Assembly: GCA_002163245.1 (NCBI GenBank)
Contig: MAAL01000037.1
Location: forward strand, 40,449 to 104,448
DNA from: Gammaproteobacteria bacterium 42_54_T18
GTDB taxonomy: Bacteria > Pseudomonadota > Gammaproteobacteria > Pseudomonadales > Ketobacteraceae
Direction of reading: 5' to 3'
Length of the DNA stretch: 64,000 bases
A program made the translations under genes and the position numbers. Each line of letters opens with the position of its first letter. Within the stretch, counting starts at the first letter, position 1. Positions 38,589 to 48,121 of the stretch are shown piece after piece. The notes beneath the pieces are model-generated. The model was not told where the DNA came from and searched no databases. It saw only the letters and a list, made by a program, of their open reading frames with translations.

Positions 38589-39764
38589 TTAGCGCCGAGT
38601 GCTCTTTAATCCTAAGACAAAAAGTACTTGTTTAACCAACAACGCAATTACCGGTGCAATCACAAACGTACTAGCAAGCGTCAGCATCGGCATCTGTAAT
38701 AGAAAAACATAAACAAGCAAACAACCTATGGTTGAATCCAGCTGATCCGCTATGACAAAAAACAGTTTGAAACGTTGGGGGGTTTCACCAGGCGCAACTC
38801 CCATACGCCTCTTAATAAACGAATTGGGTATCTCGGCTGCCGCATAAGCCAGCCCCAATAGCACACCAAGCCACCAAGCAGGAATACTAAAAAGCTCCAT
38901 CGTCAGCGCATCACCCCGAACCTCAGCCAACCAATGAATAAGATAAACACCAGGAATGGAAGCCAACGGCATTACAACAAAACCTCGGAGGGTTTTATTA
39001 GCCCCAAAGAGCCTTGTGTTAATCGGTATTTTAAGAAAAGAAAAAAGATCCTTAGTTACTACAATCATATGAATAATACCGCCAATAACGAGCGGAATAA
39101 TTGCTAACAGTGCAGTCCAAAGATGGTTATATATTTGCCCCCCCGTCGAACCAAGCACAAAAAACAATAACGCACCGACAATTAGAACCCCCAGCATTAC
39201 CTTCATGTTTTGAGGTTTCCAAAACCGGCGATTGTAGACCATCAACACGCTGTATACAGGTAACACAACGGTAAGAAGCCAAAAAACCGCGGTTTTTCCA
39301 ATGACGAAGCTAATAAGATAAACCAGCCCCAAACAAAGGCTCGACCAAAATACCGGCATACCTAAATACCCAAGCCCGCCTTCGTCTTCAATGTTCCCCT
39401 CTTCATTAAACACGGCTAACCGGATAATGCCACAGATGACAAATAGCACCATGATTAAGCACTGGTACCAAGCATCAAACCCCCACACATACAGAAACAG
39501 TGTCGGAGCAACTAAATAATCAAACACATCAACAAAACCATCAAGGTATCGCCCAAATTCGCGGGTAGTACCGTACTTTCTGGCCAGAGGCCCATCGATA
39601 CCGTCGGCAAGCAACGCCAGATAAAGTAGCCCCAGCGCATACTCAAATTGCTCAGCCAGCGTAAGTGCAATAACACCAGCGATAAGCAAAACACCAGTCA
39701 GTGTCACTAAATCAACAAGATTTAACTGCACAATAAAACGAGATTGGGATGTGATTTTATTCAT
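38589..39764 (-). CDS. fusion of CDP-alcohol phosphatidyltransferase and CDP-archaeol-synthase-like domains
   Basis: The roughly 391-residue membrane protein has many helices. The N-terminal half carries the CDP-alcohol phosphatidyltransferase signature D-G-x-D-G-x-x-A-R ... G-x-x-x-D-x-x-x-D as LADGIDGPLAR and GRYLDGFVD (around residues 54-79). The C-terminal half resembles the CarS/DUF46 family: NTRLFGANKTLRG is the usual G-x-N/D-K-T-x-R-G motif, then NSFIKRRMGVAPG, then FVIADQLDST. I infer one polypeptide that activates a lipid phosphate with CTP and transfers it to an alcohol. I use the ATG at 39764. A TTG at 39779 overlaps the upstream stop. It lies tight against the AMP-ligase gene. Confidence 0.85.
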   Translation of the reverse strand: MNKITSQSRFIVQLNLVDLVTLTGVLLIAGVIALTLAEQFEYALGLLYLALLADGIDGPLARKYGTTREFGRYLDGFVDVFDYLVAPTLFLYVWGFDAWYQCLIMVLFVICGIIRLAVFNEEGNIEDEGGLGYLGMPVFWSSLCLGLVYLISFVIGKTAVFWLLTVVLPVYSVLMVYNRRFWKPQNMKVMLGVLIVGALLFFVLGSTGGQIYNHLWTALLAIIPLVIGGIIHMIVVTKDLFSFLKIPINTRLFGANKTLRGFVVMPLASIPGVYLIHWLAEVRGDALTMELFSIPAWWLGVLLGLAYAAAEIPNSFIKRRMGVAPGETPQRFKLFFVIADQLDSTIGCLLVYVFLLQMPMLTLASTFVIAPVIALLVKQVLFVLGLKSTRR

Positions 39765-39775
39765 AATACGGCCAC

Positions 39776-41374
39776 TCAAGCCAAGGATTCGCGGAGTTTG
39801 ATACGATCAATTTTACTGTTATGCCGGTTGTCTACCGGTATCTCAGCAAGAAAATGGACAGTAATATCAGAAAGCTGATTATTGCCTAATGTCTCTGATA
39901 TTCGCTTTAATGACACTGCCTCATCAACACCCGGCATTAAGGTGACGGCCATAGAGGGTTTACTTCTATGTTGAGGTAAGATAATCGCACTACGTCTGAC
40001 GCCTTCAAGCGCATCGATAGCCATTTCTATTTGGTAAGGTTGAATATATTGCCCTTGATAAGCAATAACATCGGCGAGTCTGCCCGTAAGCCAAATACGT
40101 CCGCCCTCATCAAGAAACCCAGTATCTCCAGTACGATGCCAAACCAGGCCATCATCACAAGGGATTTTATTCTCTCTATTGGCCTTGGGATTATCAATAT
40201 AGCCTTTTAACACATGCTTACCTTTGATAACTATCTCACCAACATCACCGAGCTTAACTTTATAGGTATCCAACGAACTGTCTGTAATATCATCAGGATT
40301 CATCGGCAATTGAACAGCGACAACCTGAATTTGTGGCACGGGTAAACCGACCAAATGACCCTTACCTTTCGCGCTCAGGTATTCATCATCAAAAACACCG
40401 CTAATAGGTTCCGCCTCGGTTGAACCATAAAGTACTTCAATCCGAGCATTCACAAAGGCATCTTTAAGTTTCCGACACAGCGGCTGAGATACGGGAGCTC
40501 CACCTGCGGTGATCGATGTAACGCTTGGGAAGGACTCTCCTGAAGAAAGGGCATAATCTGCCAAACGCTCCATAAAAGCCGGGGCTCCGGTAATTCTGGA
40601 CACACCCAATGCTTTGATCTGCGAACTCACTAAACGGCCATTAATACTGCCAGGTTTCCCCATTTCCATCGCTGGAAATACCGTCGTCCAACCATTTCCC
40701 ATATTATGGAGTGCAAGAACCGGTAAACAAGTCAAATCAATATCATCTTTACTACCGCCAAGATGAGCACTCAATGCTTCGTGTTGCGCCCATAAACTTC
40801 CCTGGGTTCGATCGGCCCCTTTCGGGCGGCCGGTACTACCAGAAGTAAACGAGATCAAGCCTTGGTGTTCTTTATTGCAAGGCATGACCTCAAGAGAACC
40901 TGACAATGGTAGTTCAATGACATCCAATCCACGATAAAAGAAGCCTGGACCGTCCACACTTAGGCACTTAACTTTCCACAAATTCGGCAGCAACCAACGT
41001 AATCTGAGCAGTTTTTTACCACTAATTAACATCCGTGCATTGGAATCATTAAATGCCATCAATACTTTTTTCAATCCCATATTGGGATCTACAAAAACCA
41101 CAACCATACCCGATGCCAACAGCGCAACGACCAAGCAATATAGGTCAATGGAAGGCGGGACCATTAAAATAACCCGGTTGCTGGATTTTAAACCCTCCTG
41201 CTTTAAACCTAATTGAAACTGCCTAGCACGAGAGACAATATCTTGGTAACTTACCGTTTCATATTGGGTGACATGTTCTTCGTTCCAGGTCGTGGGTATT
41301 TGCAATGCATCCTTGGTAGGATGAGCTTGCGCGCGCTCCAATAATAAGCGAACACTGTTATCGAGTTCTGTCAT
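39776..41374 (-). CDS. AMP-forming acyl-CoA synthetase/ligase (OleC-like)
   Basis: This 532-residue member of the ANL superfamily activates a carboxylic acid with ATP, usually as an adenylate then thioester. SFTSGSTGRPKGADR is the P-loop-like motif near residue 175. VLYGSTEAEPIS is motif A5, HRTGDTGFLD and LTGRLADVI are the A7-A8 hinge region, and HNSKIDRIKL has the C-terminal catalytic Lys. The TEAEP and HNSKID sequences are reminiscent of OleC, which forms beta-lactones, but ligase activity is equally possible. It lies 12 bases after the GNAT gene, in one operon with it. Confidence 0.85.
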   Translation of the reverse strand: MTELDNSVRLLLERAQAHPTKDALQIPTTWNEEHVTQYETVSYQDIVSRARQFQLGLKQEGLKSSNRVILMVPPSIDLYCLVVALLASGMVVVFVDPNMGLKKVLMAFNDSNARMLISGKKLLRLRWLLPNLWKVKCLSVDGPGFFYRGLDVIELPLSGSLEVMPCNKEHQGLISFTSGSTGRPKGADRTQGSLWAQHEALSAHLGGSKDDIDLTCLPVLALHNMGNGWTTVFPAMEMGKPGSINGRLVSSQIKALGVSRITGAPAFMERLADYALSSGESFPSVTSITAGGAPVSQPLCRKLKDAFVNARIEVLYGSTEAEPISGVFDDEYLSAKGKGHLVGLPVPQIQVVAVQLPMNPDDITDSSLDTYKVKLGDVGEIVIKGKHVLKGYIDNPKANRENKIPCDDGLVWHRTGDTGFLDEGGRIWLTGRLADVIAYQGQYIQPYQIEMAIDALEGVRRSAIILPQHRSKPSMAVTLMPGVDEAVSLKRISETLGNNQLSDITVHFLAEIPVDNRHNSKIDRIKLRESLA

Positions 41375-41386
41375 TGTTTATCTTTT

Positions 41387-42493
41387 TTACGCAATTAGTT
41401 TTTGGAAAAGCCCATAATGGCGAATATGGGTTGTCTCATCTTCAAAAATGAGATTAGCCATCTTATTGGCATTATTCCCTGAACGCATCAGCACCGCCCC
41501 CACACTTTGATAGTGCTCAGCAGTGAGTATCATATATTCATGCAACATCCAGGTATAGAGTCCATAACGACGATAATCAGGTAAAACCCCCACGGTCTTA
41601 CCTAATGCTGTCGGGCACTCTAACAACGGGAAATGTTTCTTGAAATCCAATTGTAACGGATTTATGGGATTTTCATTACCTTGGCATAATAATGGCCCAT
41701 AGTCTGGAAATCCTAACAAGCAAGAGGCCAGACTACCATCAGGGGCTAGCACTGCCAGGGATGTATGCTGGCAAAATTTATTAGAAAGGCTACTAAACGC
41801 CGCTTTAAATGCGTTAGCTCCAATGCCTGTATAAGCAAAATTTTCGGAAAAAATGGCGTCTACAAAAGGATATAGTTCATCCAGCTTTTCCCGCCATAAC
41901 TCGGGGGTGAGCAGCTGTAATTGAAAACCCTCTTCTTTCGCTAACGCCAATGTATCCTGTTTTGGCCCAAACCGATTCGCTAACTGCCCCACCTGTTGCG
42001 AAAAAATACTGTAATAGTTAATCGCTTCACTATAACCAAGCTGCTCTAGCAAAGATTGATAATATGAGGGGTTGTATGGCTCACCAGTAAAATACCCCTT
42101 ATCAAAATGATCCAAACGAATCCGGTAATTCCCAAATGTAGAAAAATTAATCGGGCCATAGATACGTTTTGCGCCCTGCTTGGCAGCCCACAGCTCAAAC
42201 TCTCGAAAAAGTCTCTGATTACTTTCCTGATTATTGGTAGATTCCCAATAACCAAAGAAAGCAACGGATTCGTCATCGATGTTTAATGTAGGGGTATAAA
42301 ACCCCGCCAATCGACAATCATTGCCCTCCGTTTGAAGCCAGGCCTTACCGCCCTCAAAGAAAGGATTAAGGCTGCTAAACGCAACGGCTACCTGCTGGGG
42401 ATCCTCTGGAATCCATAAGGGATCATCGCGATATACCCGTTTTGGTATCTCAAGAAAACTGGCGGGAATTTCATTACTAGGTTGCCATTGCAT
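41387..42493 (-). CDS. GNAT-fold acyltransferase-like protein
   Basis: The 368-residue protein starts with a family-typical segment, IPKRVYRDDPLWIPEDPQQ, followed by LNPFFEGGKAWLQ. The middle has a GNAT-like core (RIYGPINFSTFGNYRIRL). The C-terminal half contains GKTVGVLPDYRRYGLYTWM, which resembles the acetyl-CoA pyrophosphate loop region. These features fit the GNAT-related proteins found beside biosynthetic genes. The acyl donor and acceptor are unknown. GGAAG precedes the ATG. The gene starts three bases after the dikinase ends and is followed 12 bases later by the ligase gene. Confidence 0.7.
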   Translation of the reverse strand: MQWQPSNEIPASFLEIPKRVYRDDPLWIPEDPQQVAVAFSSLNPFFEGGKAWLQTEGNDCRLAGFYTPTLNIDDESVAFFGYWESTNNQESNQRLFREFELWAAKQGAKRIYGPINFSTFGNYRIRLDHFDKGYFTGEPYNPSYYQSLLEQLGYSEAINYYSIFSQQVGQLANRFGPKQDTLALAKEEGFQLQLLTPELWREKLDELYPFVDAIFSENFAYTGIGANAFKAAFSSLSNKFCQHTSLAVLAPDGSLASCLLGFPDYGPLLCQGNENPINPLQLDFKKHFPLLECPTALGKTVGVLPDYRRYGLYTWMLHEYMILTAEHYQSVGAVLMRSGNNANKMANLIFEDETTHIRHYGLFQKLIA

Positions 42494-42495
42494 TG

Positions 42496-45222
42496 CTATT
42501 CTTCCGACTCTTCTTGATAATCCAAGCGGGTAATGGTGCCCTTGCCACCATCCATTATTACCCGTTCACCATTTTGTATGATTTTGGTTAAGCCAGGAAT
42601 ATTCACAACCGCAGGTATACCTAGTTCTCGAGCAACAACCGCCGAATGAGATAATGTCGAACCTCTTTCTACCAGGATGCCACCAGCAGTGGGAAAAAGA
42701 GGCGCCCAGCCTGGGTCTGTTCGAACGGTACAGAGAATTTGACCGTCTAAATTCAGCTCGTCCTCTGGTGAGAAAATCAATTTAATCTTCTTTTCTACCA
42801 CACCAGGGTAGCAACCAATTCCTTGCAGTTGCTCACCTGCTTCCACATCCTGATGCGCCCCGTCATAACGGAATTCATTATGATGGTAAACCGGACCGTA
42901 GGTTTTAAAGTGGTGGGGGATTTCTTCACTCTCATAACCCGCAAACTCCTCTTTTCGCCCCGCTATCAACGGTTTAACGTCTGCGTTGGTAGAAGTACCG
43001 TCCATATAATCATCAAGATCTTCCACCCGCAGATAAAATATATCACGCGCTTCTTCCAAGACACCATAGAACGCCAATTGATTACCAATCTCCAAATAGA
43101 TATCGCGCGCCAAACCAAAGGCACGGGTACGCGCCAGACGCATGTTCTCCCGGTTTTTAACGGAATCTCTAAGGCGTGACAAATCCTTCTTGAATTTTCT
43201 CAACTTGCGAGCACCGTGCTTTTTGGAAATTAGACTAAAAGCCTCTGTCTCGGCACCATGACGGAACTTCTGTTCATTTTCTGCCAGATTTTCCACCGTA
43301 AGATCATCTCGCCCCAAAAAGTTTCTAAGAACCGCAAACATAAAACTAGAATCTTGACGGAGGGTGATGGATTCCAGCTTTAACTCACCGATACTACGGT
43401 CACCGTAACGTTCGATGTATTCCAAGCAGTGCTTGTGAAAATCAGGCGCCTTTACTTGCAAGATAGCCAACAACTTACCATTGTCACTCGTTTCGAATAA
43501 ACTCCGTAGCTCGGCATCCGCACGTATTTCCGCGCACATACGTAGCAACATTTTAGTCGGCTCGGTACTCTCGACTCCCTCTTCTCCCGACATCAAGTTA
43601 TTTTGCACCAGCTCCGGGTTTTCGAGGCCAATATCCTCTAACCAGCGATGCACCTTGCCATTCATCATCATTACGTAAAAGTCATTAATAATAGGCGTTT
43701 CCCATCGCCCGACCAACTCTTTGTCAATATGGGCTAGAAGCTCAATCAATTCTGCCACTTCTAAGGTATGGAGATTTCCTCGATCAACACCTTTATAAAC
43801 CACCTCAAAGTGTGCTCGAAATTGAGGTACTGAAAGTTTGAGTTTCTTGAACCCTGTCAGTAAACGATAAAGTGCTGTTAAAGTTAATGGCAAACGCTTT
43901 ATTTTTTCTAACGTTGTTAGATTTTTCCCCTCAACGAGATCAACGGGATCCTGTAATCCCATCATGCGTTCCATATCGGACTTATTGGTTTTGAAACCTG
44001 GCAAAACCAGCAAGGCGCGATACCAATTGTTGATATTATAAAAGATTCTACCGCGAATAAGCCCCAGCAGATTACTAAGCGCTGGCTCAATGGCTTCTAG
44101 ATGCTTACCTTTTAGGCCAAGAATCCCATAGGTTTGCATATAAACAGATCGATAACCACGCAAGGCGAAGGAGAACGTCAGAGGCGTGGTGACACCACAG
44201 TAACTCTCTTGGATATTAGAGTTATCCCAAACAATACGCTCCCCTTGTACTTTCGCAGGAGGGGGTAGCGAAGTAATAGGTCGCGTTTGTAGTATATAAA
44301 TTTGGCCATTTTCGATAGACCATTCGATATCTTGGGGCGACATCATTTTATTCGCGATTAAACGCCCCTGTTTACTCAGCTCTTTTACTTCCTGATCACT
44401 AAGACAGGGGACATTTCTTAACGTCTGCGGAACCTCTTTTTGAATGAGGCCATACCCCTTTTCTTCGTCAAATATTAGCTGAATATCTTTGTCATTAATT
44501 TGAGACTCGATAATTGAGCCATTCAAATTGAAGCTGAATTCATCAGCGTTACAAAGACCAGAGACAATACCTTCACCACTACCATAGCCACCTGAAACTA
44601 GCCCCTGCTTACGATCGCCGTTGGACGGATGAGTGGTGAATAATACTCCCGCAACATCAGCATTAATCATTCGCTGAATGATTACCGCGGCCTTGGTCTC
44701 CTTGAGATCCATGCCATGACGCATTCTATATTGAACCGCCCTTTCGGTAAAAGCACTACCAAACACCTTAAGAACAGATGTTGCAATGGCATCCGTCCCT
44801 TTCTGAAACAGATAGGAATCCATCTGTCCGGCAAAGGACGCCGCTTCAGCATCTTCCCCTAAGGCCGAGGAACGAACCGCAAATAGCTCCTGCTGGCAAT
44901 TAGGAACAGCTTCTAGGTTTGACTCTATAAGAGCGCGAAGCTCCGGATGTAGAGGGCCCTTTTCTATTTTCTCTCGAATGTTCAGAGAAACTTCTGCCGT
45001 TTTAGAGGTGTCATCCTGAATAATAGTCAATTGACTCAACAACCATTCTTCCAACCCTCCATGTGCAAGTTGCAGGGAGAAAGCATCGGTAGTGAGCACA
45101 AACCATTGAGGGACTTTGAATCCCTGACGCGTCAACCAAGCCATATTTTTGGCTTTGCCACCTAACAGCGTTTCATCTTCTGCGGCAGCTTCTTTTTCAC
45201 TCAATATATAAATATTATTCAT
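42496..45222 (-). CDS. PEP-synthase / rifampicin-phosphotransferase-like dikinase
   Basis: The 908-residue protein has an N-terminal PPDK ATP-grasp domain (about 1-320) with LGGKAKNMAWLTRQGF and FAVRSSALGEDAEAASFAGQMDS. A middle substrate-binding region (about 330-780) contains NIQESYCGVTTPLTFSF. A C-terminal phosphohistidine mobile domain holds VERGSTLSHSAVVARELG. The pyruvate-binding C-terminal barrel of true PEP synthase is missing. This domain order is that of rifampicin phosphotransferase, which moves the beta-phosphate of ATP onto an alcohol. I infer phosphorylation of a pathway intermediate. It sits directly after the HMG-CoA reductase fusion, three bases apart. Confidence 0.85.
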   Translation of the reverse strand: MNNIYILSEKEAAAEDETLLGGKAKNMAWLTRQGFKVPQWFVLTTDAFSLQLAHGGLEEWLLSQLTIIQDDTSKTAEVSLNIREKIEKGPLHPELRALIESNLEAVPNCQQELFAVRSSALGEDAEAASFAGQMDSYLFQKGTDAIATSVLKVFGSAFTERAVQYRMRHGMDLKETKAAVIIQRMINADVAGVLFTTHPSNGDRKQGLVSGGYGSGEGIVSGLCNADEFSFNLNGSIIESQINDKDIQLIFDEEKGYGLIQKEVPQTLRNVPCLSDQEVKELSKQGRLIANKMMSPQDIEWSIENGQIYILQTRPITSLPPPAKVQGERIVWDNSNIQESYCGVTTPLTFSFALRGYRSVYMQTYGILGLKGKHLEAIEPALSNLLGLIRGRIFYNINNWYRALLVLPGFKTNKSDMERMMGLQDPVDLVEGKNLTTLEKIKRLPLTLTALYRLLTGFKKLKLSVPQFRAHFEVVYKGVDRGNLHTLEVAELIELLAHIDKELVGRWETPIINDFYVMMMNGKVHRWLEDIGLENPELVQNNLMSGEEGVESTEPTKMLLRMCAEIRADAELRSLFETSDNGKLLAILQVKAPDFHKHCLEYIERYGDRSIGELKLESITLRQDSSFMFAVLRNFLGRDDLTVENLAENEQKFRHGAETEAFSLISKKHGARKLRKFKKDLSRLRDSVKNRENMRLARTRAFGLARDIYLEIGNQLAFYGVLEEARDIFYLRVEDLDDYMDGTSTNADVKPLIAGRKEEFAGYESEEIPHHFKTYGPVYHHNEFRYDGAHQDVEAGEQLQGIGCYPGVVEKKIKLIFSPEDELNLDGQILCTVRTDPGWAPLFPTAGGILVERGSTLSHSAVVARELGIPAVVNIPGLTKIIQNGERVIMDGGKGTITRLDYQEESEE

Positions 45223-45225
45223 GCT

Positions 45226-48042
45226 TCACTCTTCGATAACGGCAAGAATACGGCGCAAGGTGGACCAGATACGCTCCATAAAGCCGTAATGTTTAAACGT
45301 ATGTACCATCAAATAAATAGATGATCGGTACAGCATAAAATCCCAAACGCAATATTTAACACCTTGCCACCACTGATCAGCATCGATGTTTACGCCACTC
45401 ACTTCCATCAACTGCTCACGATGATACTCAGCAAAACGTTTGATTTGTTCGCAAGTGACATTTTCATCTAGCGTAAAGATAAGAAGTTCAACAAGGTCTC
45501 GCTGGGGGATGTGCACGGTAGCCAGCTCCCAATCATATGCGATTGTTTGCAATTGATCATTTTCACGCCTGAAAGCAAGGTTACGTGGATTGTAATCGCC
45601 ATGAATTAAAGTCATGGGCATCTGTTCAATTTCCGCCCACCAATTGGGTATATCACGAATTTTTTCACGATAAATATTCAGATCATCCAGAGTAAACCAT
45701 TCGGGAAACTCCTCGGAGCCATGAATACCCAACAATTCGATGAGTCGACTCAGGTCCGTCATACGATCGGGCGTCATATAATGGCCAATCCAAGGTTTCT
45801 CACGCAAACTCTCTTTTTTACCCAACCAAAGGGCATGTACCTTGGCAATATCTCTGATAGCACAGGTTATATGATCTGAAGTCCAGCCAGAGATATCATC
45901 AGCGCTATCCATAAGCTCCATGTCTTCCAACAATTCCTCTACCAGGATAAACGCTTCTCGCTCCGGTTCTTCATAAATACCGTAAACCTTAGGCGCCATC
46001 CGAGTAAAAGCCTCGTCCTTTTGGCGAAACACCGCCAACTCACGGCGATCACAATCTTTCGTTCCCATTTCATCCATGTGTTTTTCATATTCGGAAGCTA
46101 GGCGACTATCACAGAAACCAGCAATATGAGCCCCACTCCAGCCGTATTCATAACTGGTCGCTTTCATCTTCACCATAACATTAACGTCTTTTTCTCCCAT
46201 TTTTGCAGATTTAACCCGCAAGCTATAAGGGAAAAGGCCGATCGTTTTATTCACTTTGTCAGAGGTAAAGGCGTTGATAATGCTACTGCCTAAGGTGAAA
46301 TCTTTAATCTGGCTTACAGCAAGTACCTCAACGGTGTCATCTTCAACCTGCTGTTGCATATGTTGCGTGAACCATTCAGGTGTCAACTCACCAATCTTAA
46401 CAACATCTACAGGGCGATTTCGACCTAGGCGCTCATGGGCTCTAGCAAAATGACCGGCAGACATAGCTGACATGGTTGATAAATCTAACGCCAAACAATA
46501 ACCTGCAATAATTTCTGCTAATTTATGGGCTTTGCCTGGACCGGCACACCCGATCATCTCCAACGCCTGATGTTGCTGTGGCAGATTGGTACCGCCGCCA
46601 ACAGTGCCAATCACTAGGCAAGGTAACGTAAGGCTAAGATGAAGGTCCTGATCTTCAGTTAAGTCGACGAGTAAATTACCCACAGAGCTTTCATGGACAG
46701 AGGCGATGTCTTGACCCAATACAGCAAACATAGCTCCAATAGCATTCGCAATGTTCACGTTAAATCCGACAAGACCTGTAGCAAAACCACCAGACTTAGA
46801 GCGAACCATTCCCTGATATACCGCCACGGGATCAACTTTTAACTTTTTGCGCATGACCTCTTTGGAGATGATAACCTCCGCCTGCACACGAATTCCCCGC
46901 CCCTTGATAAAGGAACGATAACTTACTTTCTTATCACTAGATTGGTTGCCATCCACGATGAAGTCTTTCAACGCCAATTGAGGGTAGACTTTTATCTGGT
47001 TTAATATCCAAAGACAAGCATGCCAGGTGCAGGTAGTTGTCATATTCTGGCCGGCAGCATCACCCGTTTCATACACAAAGTGTACGTGAACGGAACTACC
47101 CACCATCTCAGGCTCAACTTCCTGGAGGTCTGCATAATTTGAGAACTTTTGGGCTTCCTCTTTGATCTCGTCGAAATGATCTTTAACCCAGGTATTAAAC
47201 ATGATGGCAGACTGAAGGTTTTTAAAGGTGAATTGGGGAGCTCGGATCATGCGCTGCCCCAGCACCCGAGTCACAACACCGCCACAGTCAGAAATAGCAG
47301 AAGCTCCGCGGGTCATGGAAGCCACCAAGGCTCCTTCTGTAGTAGCCATAGGTGAATAAAAAATACCATGAGCGTGTTGGCCATTAATCTTGAGAGGCCC
47401 TGCTAGACCAACTGGTATTTCTATAGAACCGACAAACCCTTCGATATTGCTGGAAAGCTTTTCAGGATCGAAACTATTTTCAGCAATTAGATCTGCATTT
47501 ACCCCCGTTCTCGCTTTCACAAATTCCATCCGTTCTGCACGAGCAGCCTCGGTATAGAGATTTCGACCAGGAACTGCCACAAGGTCCTTAGGCATACCCG
47601 CATTACGATTCGCCGTTGCTATCGCTAACGAATTAGTATGATACAGAACCTCCCATAACGTCGCTTTGTTAACATCATCACTGGGTGTCAACACAATCGA
47701 GGTTTCAGTAATATTTAATGTATCTTGCGCTCGCCGACGCTCGCCTGGAACAAGAATATTGCCAACATTAAGATCAACTCGCCCTTGCAGAGAACTCTGA
47801 ATAATAATCGCGGCTTTATTCAGAGTAGTACCCTTCAAACCTTCGAGTAATTCCCTTTGGCTGTCACTTACTGAGACAAGCACCCTTTTCTTGGATAGAG
47901 CCTTTAATTGAAGGCTCAGTGTTTCACCTTCGATTGCAAGCTCAAGACTGCCTACAAATTCATTATCAAACTGAATATCTTCTGAAGAATACATTTCAGG
48001 TTTCCCGGTACAATTAACCTTAATTGAATTTATGCTACCCAT
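45226..48042 (-). CDS. HMG-CoA reductase (class I) fused to an APH/ecdysteroid-kinase-like domain
   Basis: The 938-residue protein has an N-terminal region of unknown type (1-155) and a class I HMG-CoA reductase domain (about 160-590). The reductase keeps its catalytic residues: Glu in MATTEGALVAS (236), Lys in SSDKKVSY (371-372), Asp in LGQDIAS (445) and His in ARAHERLG (536). It also shows GTVGGGTNLPQQ. The C-terminal third (about 600-938) is a phosphotransferase: MTLIHGDYNPRNLAF (His814, Asp816, Asn821) and AYDWELA (Asp837). It could make mevalonate, or reduce a related thioester, and phosphorylate the product. I use the ATG at 48042. A GTG at 48060 is possible. It lies 79 bases after the UbiA gene. 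Confidence 0.88.
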   Translation of the reverse strand: MGSINSIKVNCTGKPEMYSSEDIQFDNEFVGSLELAIEGETLSLQLKALSKKRVLVSVSDSQRELLEGLKGTTLNKAAIIIQSSLQGRVDLNVGNILVPGERRRAQDTLNITETSIVLTPSDDVNKATLWEVLYHTNSLAIATANRNAGMPKDLVAVPGRNLYTEAARAERMEFVKARTGVNADLIAENSFDPEKLSSNIEGFVGSIEIPVGLAGPLKINGQHAHGIFYSPMATTEGALVASMTRGASAISDCGGVVTRVLGQRMIRAPQFTFKNLQSAIMFNTWVKDHFDEIKEEAQKFSNYADLQEVEPEMVGSSVHVHFVYETGDAAGQNMTTTCTWHACLWILNQIKVYPQLALKDFIVDGNQSSDKKVSYRSFIKGRGIRVQAEVIISKEVMRKKLKVDPVAVYQGMVRSKSGGFATGLVGFNVNIANAIGAMFAVLGQDIASVHESSVGNLLVDLTEDQDLHLSLTLPCLVIGTVGGGTNLPQQHQALEMIGCAGPGKAHKLAEIIAGYCLALDLSTMSAMSAGHFARAHERLGRNRPVDVVKIGELTPEWFTQHMQQQVEDDTVEVLAVSQIKDFTLGSSIINAFTSDKVNKTIGLFPYSLRVKSAKMGEKDVNVMVKMKATSYEYGWSGAHIAGFCDSRLASEYEKHMDEMGTKDCDRRELAVFRQKDEAFTRMAPKVYGIYEEPEREAFILVEELLEDMELMDSADDISGWTSDHITCAIRDIAKVHALWLGKKESLREKPWIGHYMTPDRMTDLSRLIELLGIHGSEEFPEWFTLDDLNIYREKIRDIPNWWAEIEQMPMTLIHGDYNPRNLAFRRENDQLQTIAYDWELATVHIPQRDLVELLIFTLDENVTCEQIKRFAEYHREQLMEVSGVNIDADQWWQGVKYCVWDFMLYRSSIYLMVHTFKHYGFMERIWSTLRRILAVIEE

Positions 48043-48121
48043 CCGCTGGCCTATATTCACTGGCGCGAATGGAGTATCTGCACTTCATGCTGTTTAGAAA
48101 AGGTGAAACAGTATGTTCACC

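Noticed and set aside
42496..45222. Annotation as true phosphoenolpyruvate synthase
   Set aside because: The C-terminal pyruvate-binding barrel is absent, and the protein ends with the phosphohistidine domain as in rifampicin phosphotransferase.
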